A DNA stretch of 35,604 nt, from assembly GCA_002471375.1 (NCBI GenBank), contig DKPV01000048.1, positions 1 through 35,604 of the forward strand, written 5' to 3'. Source of the DNA: Flavobacteriales bacterium UBA7325. Its GTDB lineage: Bacteria > Bacteroidota > Bacteroidia > Flavobacteriales_D > Crocinitomicaceae. The notes below the pieces were generated by a model, which saw only the letters and a program-made list of their open reading frames with translations, had not been told where the DNA came from and did not search any database. This document shows, one piece after another, positions 35,145 to 35,604 of the stretch. Each line of letters starts with the position of its first letter. Position 1 is the first letter of the stretch. Both the position numbers and the translations under genes were made by a program.

Positions 35145-35604
35145 ATGAAAACACATTTTTACCTACTCGCACTAGTATCTTTATTCCTGTTCACTTCAAA
35201 TGCTCAGGTATTTACAGACTCAAACCTTCCGATTGTTATTGTGACAACCACCGGCGGAGCTCCTATTGAGGATGACCCTCGAATCGTTGCACACATGGGT
35301 GTGATCGATAACGGCCCAGGGGTACAAAACTACCTAACCGATCCATTTACAAATTACGACGGAAGAATTGAAATAGAAATACGTGGTTCAACTTCGCAAC
35401 AATACCCGAAGAAAGGATACGGTTTTGAAACACAAGATAGCTTGGGAATGAATGCGCAAGTTGCGCTTCTCGGAATGCCGGTAGAAAATGATTGGATTCT
35501 ATATGGTCCATACCCTGATAAAACCATGATTCGAAATGTTTTGACTTTCGACATTTTTAGACAAATGGGGCATTATGCTTCAAATACTCGTTATTGTGAG
35601 CTCA
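35145..35604 (+). CDS. CotH-family protein, N-terminal part (cut by window end)
   Basis: The first 153 residues are seen, with a signal peptide (MKTHFYLLALVSLFLFTSNA) and the start of a CotH kinase-like domain: SNLPIVIVTTTGGAPIEDDP, IEIEIRGSTSQQYPKKGYGF, LLGMPVENDWILYGPYPDK and MIRNVLTFDIFRQMG. Such secreted proteins are frequent in Bacteroidota and often end in a type IX sorting domain, which would be outside the window. CotH members are atypical protein kinases in spores, but the activity of the bacteroidal forms is not established. The gene diverges from metH; a weak -7 box TATCTTAG lies at 35128-35135. Confidence 0.88.
   Translation, partial: MKTHFYLLALVSLFLFTSNAQVFTDSNLPIVIVTTTGGAPIEDDPRIVAHMGVIDNGPGVQNYLTDPFTNYDGRIEIEIRGSTSQQYPKKGYGFETQDSLGMNAQVALLGMPVENDWILYGPYPDKTMIRNVLTFDIFRQMGHYASNTRYCEL

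Overview
The window looks like chromosome from a low-GC member of the Bacteroidota, most likely Flavobacteriales; the family is not resolved. The grounds are Bacteroidota-type promoters (TTTG, about 19-21 bp, then TAnnTTTG), weak Shine-Dalgarno signals, many short lipoprotein signal peptides ending in SSC, an OmpA protein with the TPR/PD40/CRD/OmpA layout, a LytTR/propeller-kinase pair, a MetH split into two genes and a CotH-family protein. There is no rRNA, tRNA, CRISPR array, insertion sequence or prophage.

Layout. 1-3156: a secreted TPR protein and a large PorE-like OmpA protein, in tandem. 3236-4501: a dead gene for a secreted Ntn-hydrolase with a membrane tail, carrying six in-frame stops but no frameshift. 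4506-6935 (-): secreted M14 zinc carboxypeptidase. 7113-8621: LemA and an M48 membrane protease. 8794-11775: tight sulfate-assimilation operon (DUF2061, cysH-like, cysD, cysN) behind a 20-bp palindrome. 11823-12860: thiL. 12946-14508 (-): helical protein of unknown function. 14627-18668 (-): LytTR response regulator, propeller histidine kinase, small lipoprotein and a clear terminator. 18927-21023 (-): alpha/beta hydrolase and Xaa-Pro aminopeptidase. 21164-22983: three poorly known genes, one a CTP-synthase-like amidotransferase domain without its cysteine. 22984-23445 (-): RNase HI. 23580-30080: complete tetR-tolC-MFP-RND efflux operon, followed by a broken NTF2/SnoaL-like gene (30086-30595). 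31039-31182: a promoter and a strong terminator enclosing about 105 bp with no ORF, a candidate small RNA. 31240-35107 (-): metH in two overlapping genes behind a SAM-I riboswitch and a consensus promoter. 35145-end: the start of a CotH-family gene.

Working together. Two sulfur modules are present: sulfate activation and reduction (cysD, cysN, cysH), and methionine synthesis under SAM control (riboswitch, metH). The efflux operon carries its own repressor and all three envelope parts. Much of the rest is envelope or secreted hydrolase functions. No phage-defence or mobile cassette is visible. The most unusual items are the stop-riddled but frame-intact Ntn-hydrolase gene, the candidate small RNA at 31077-31182, and the palindrome in front of the sulfate operon.
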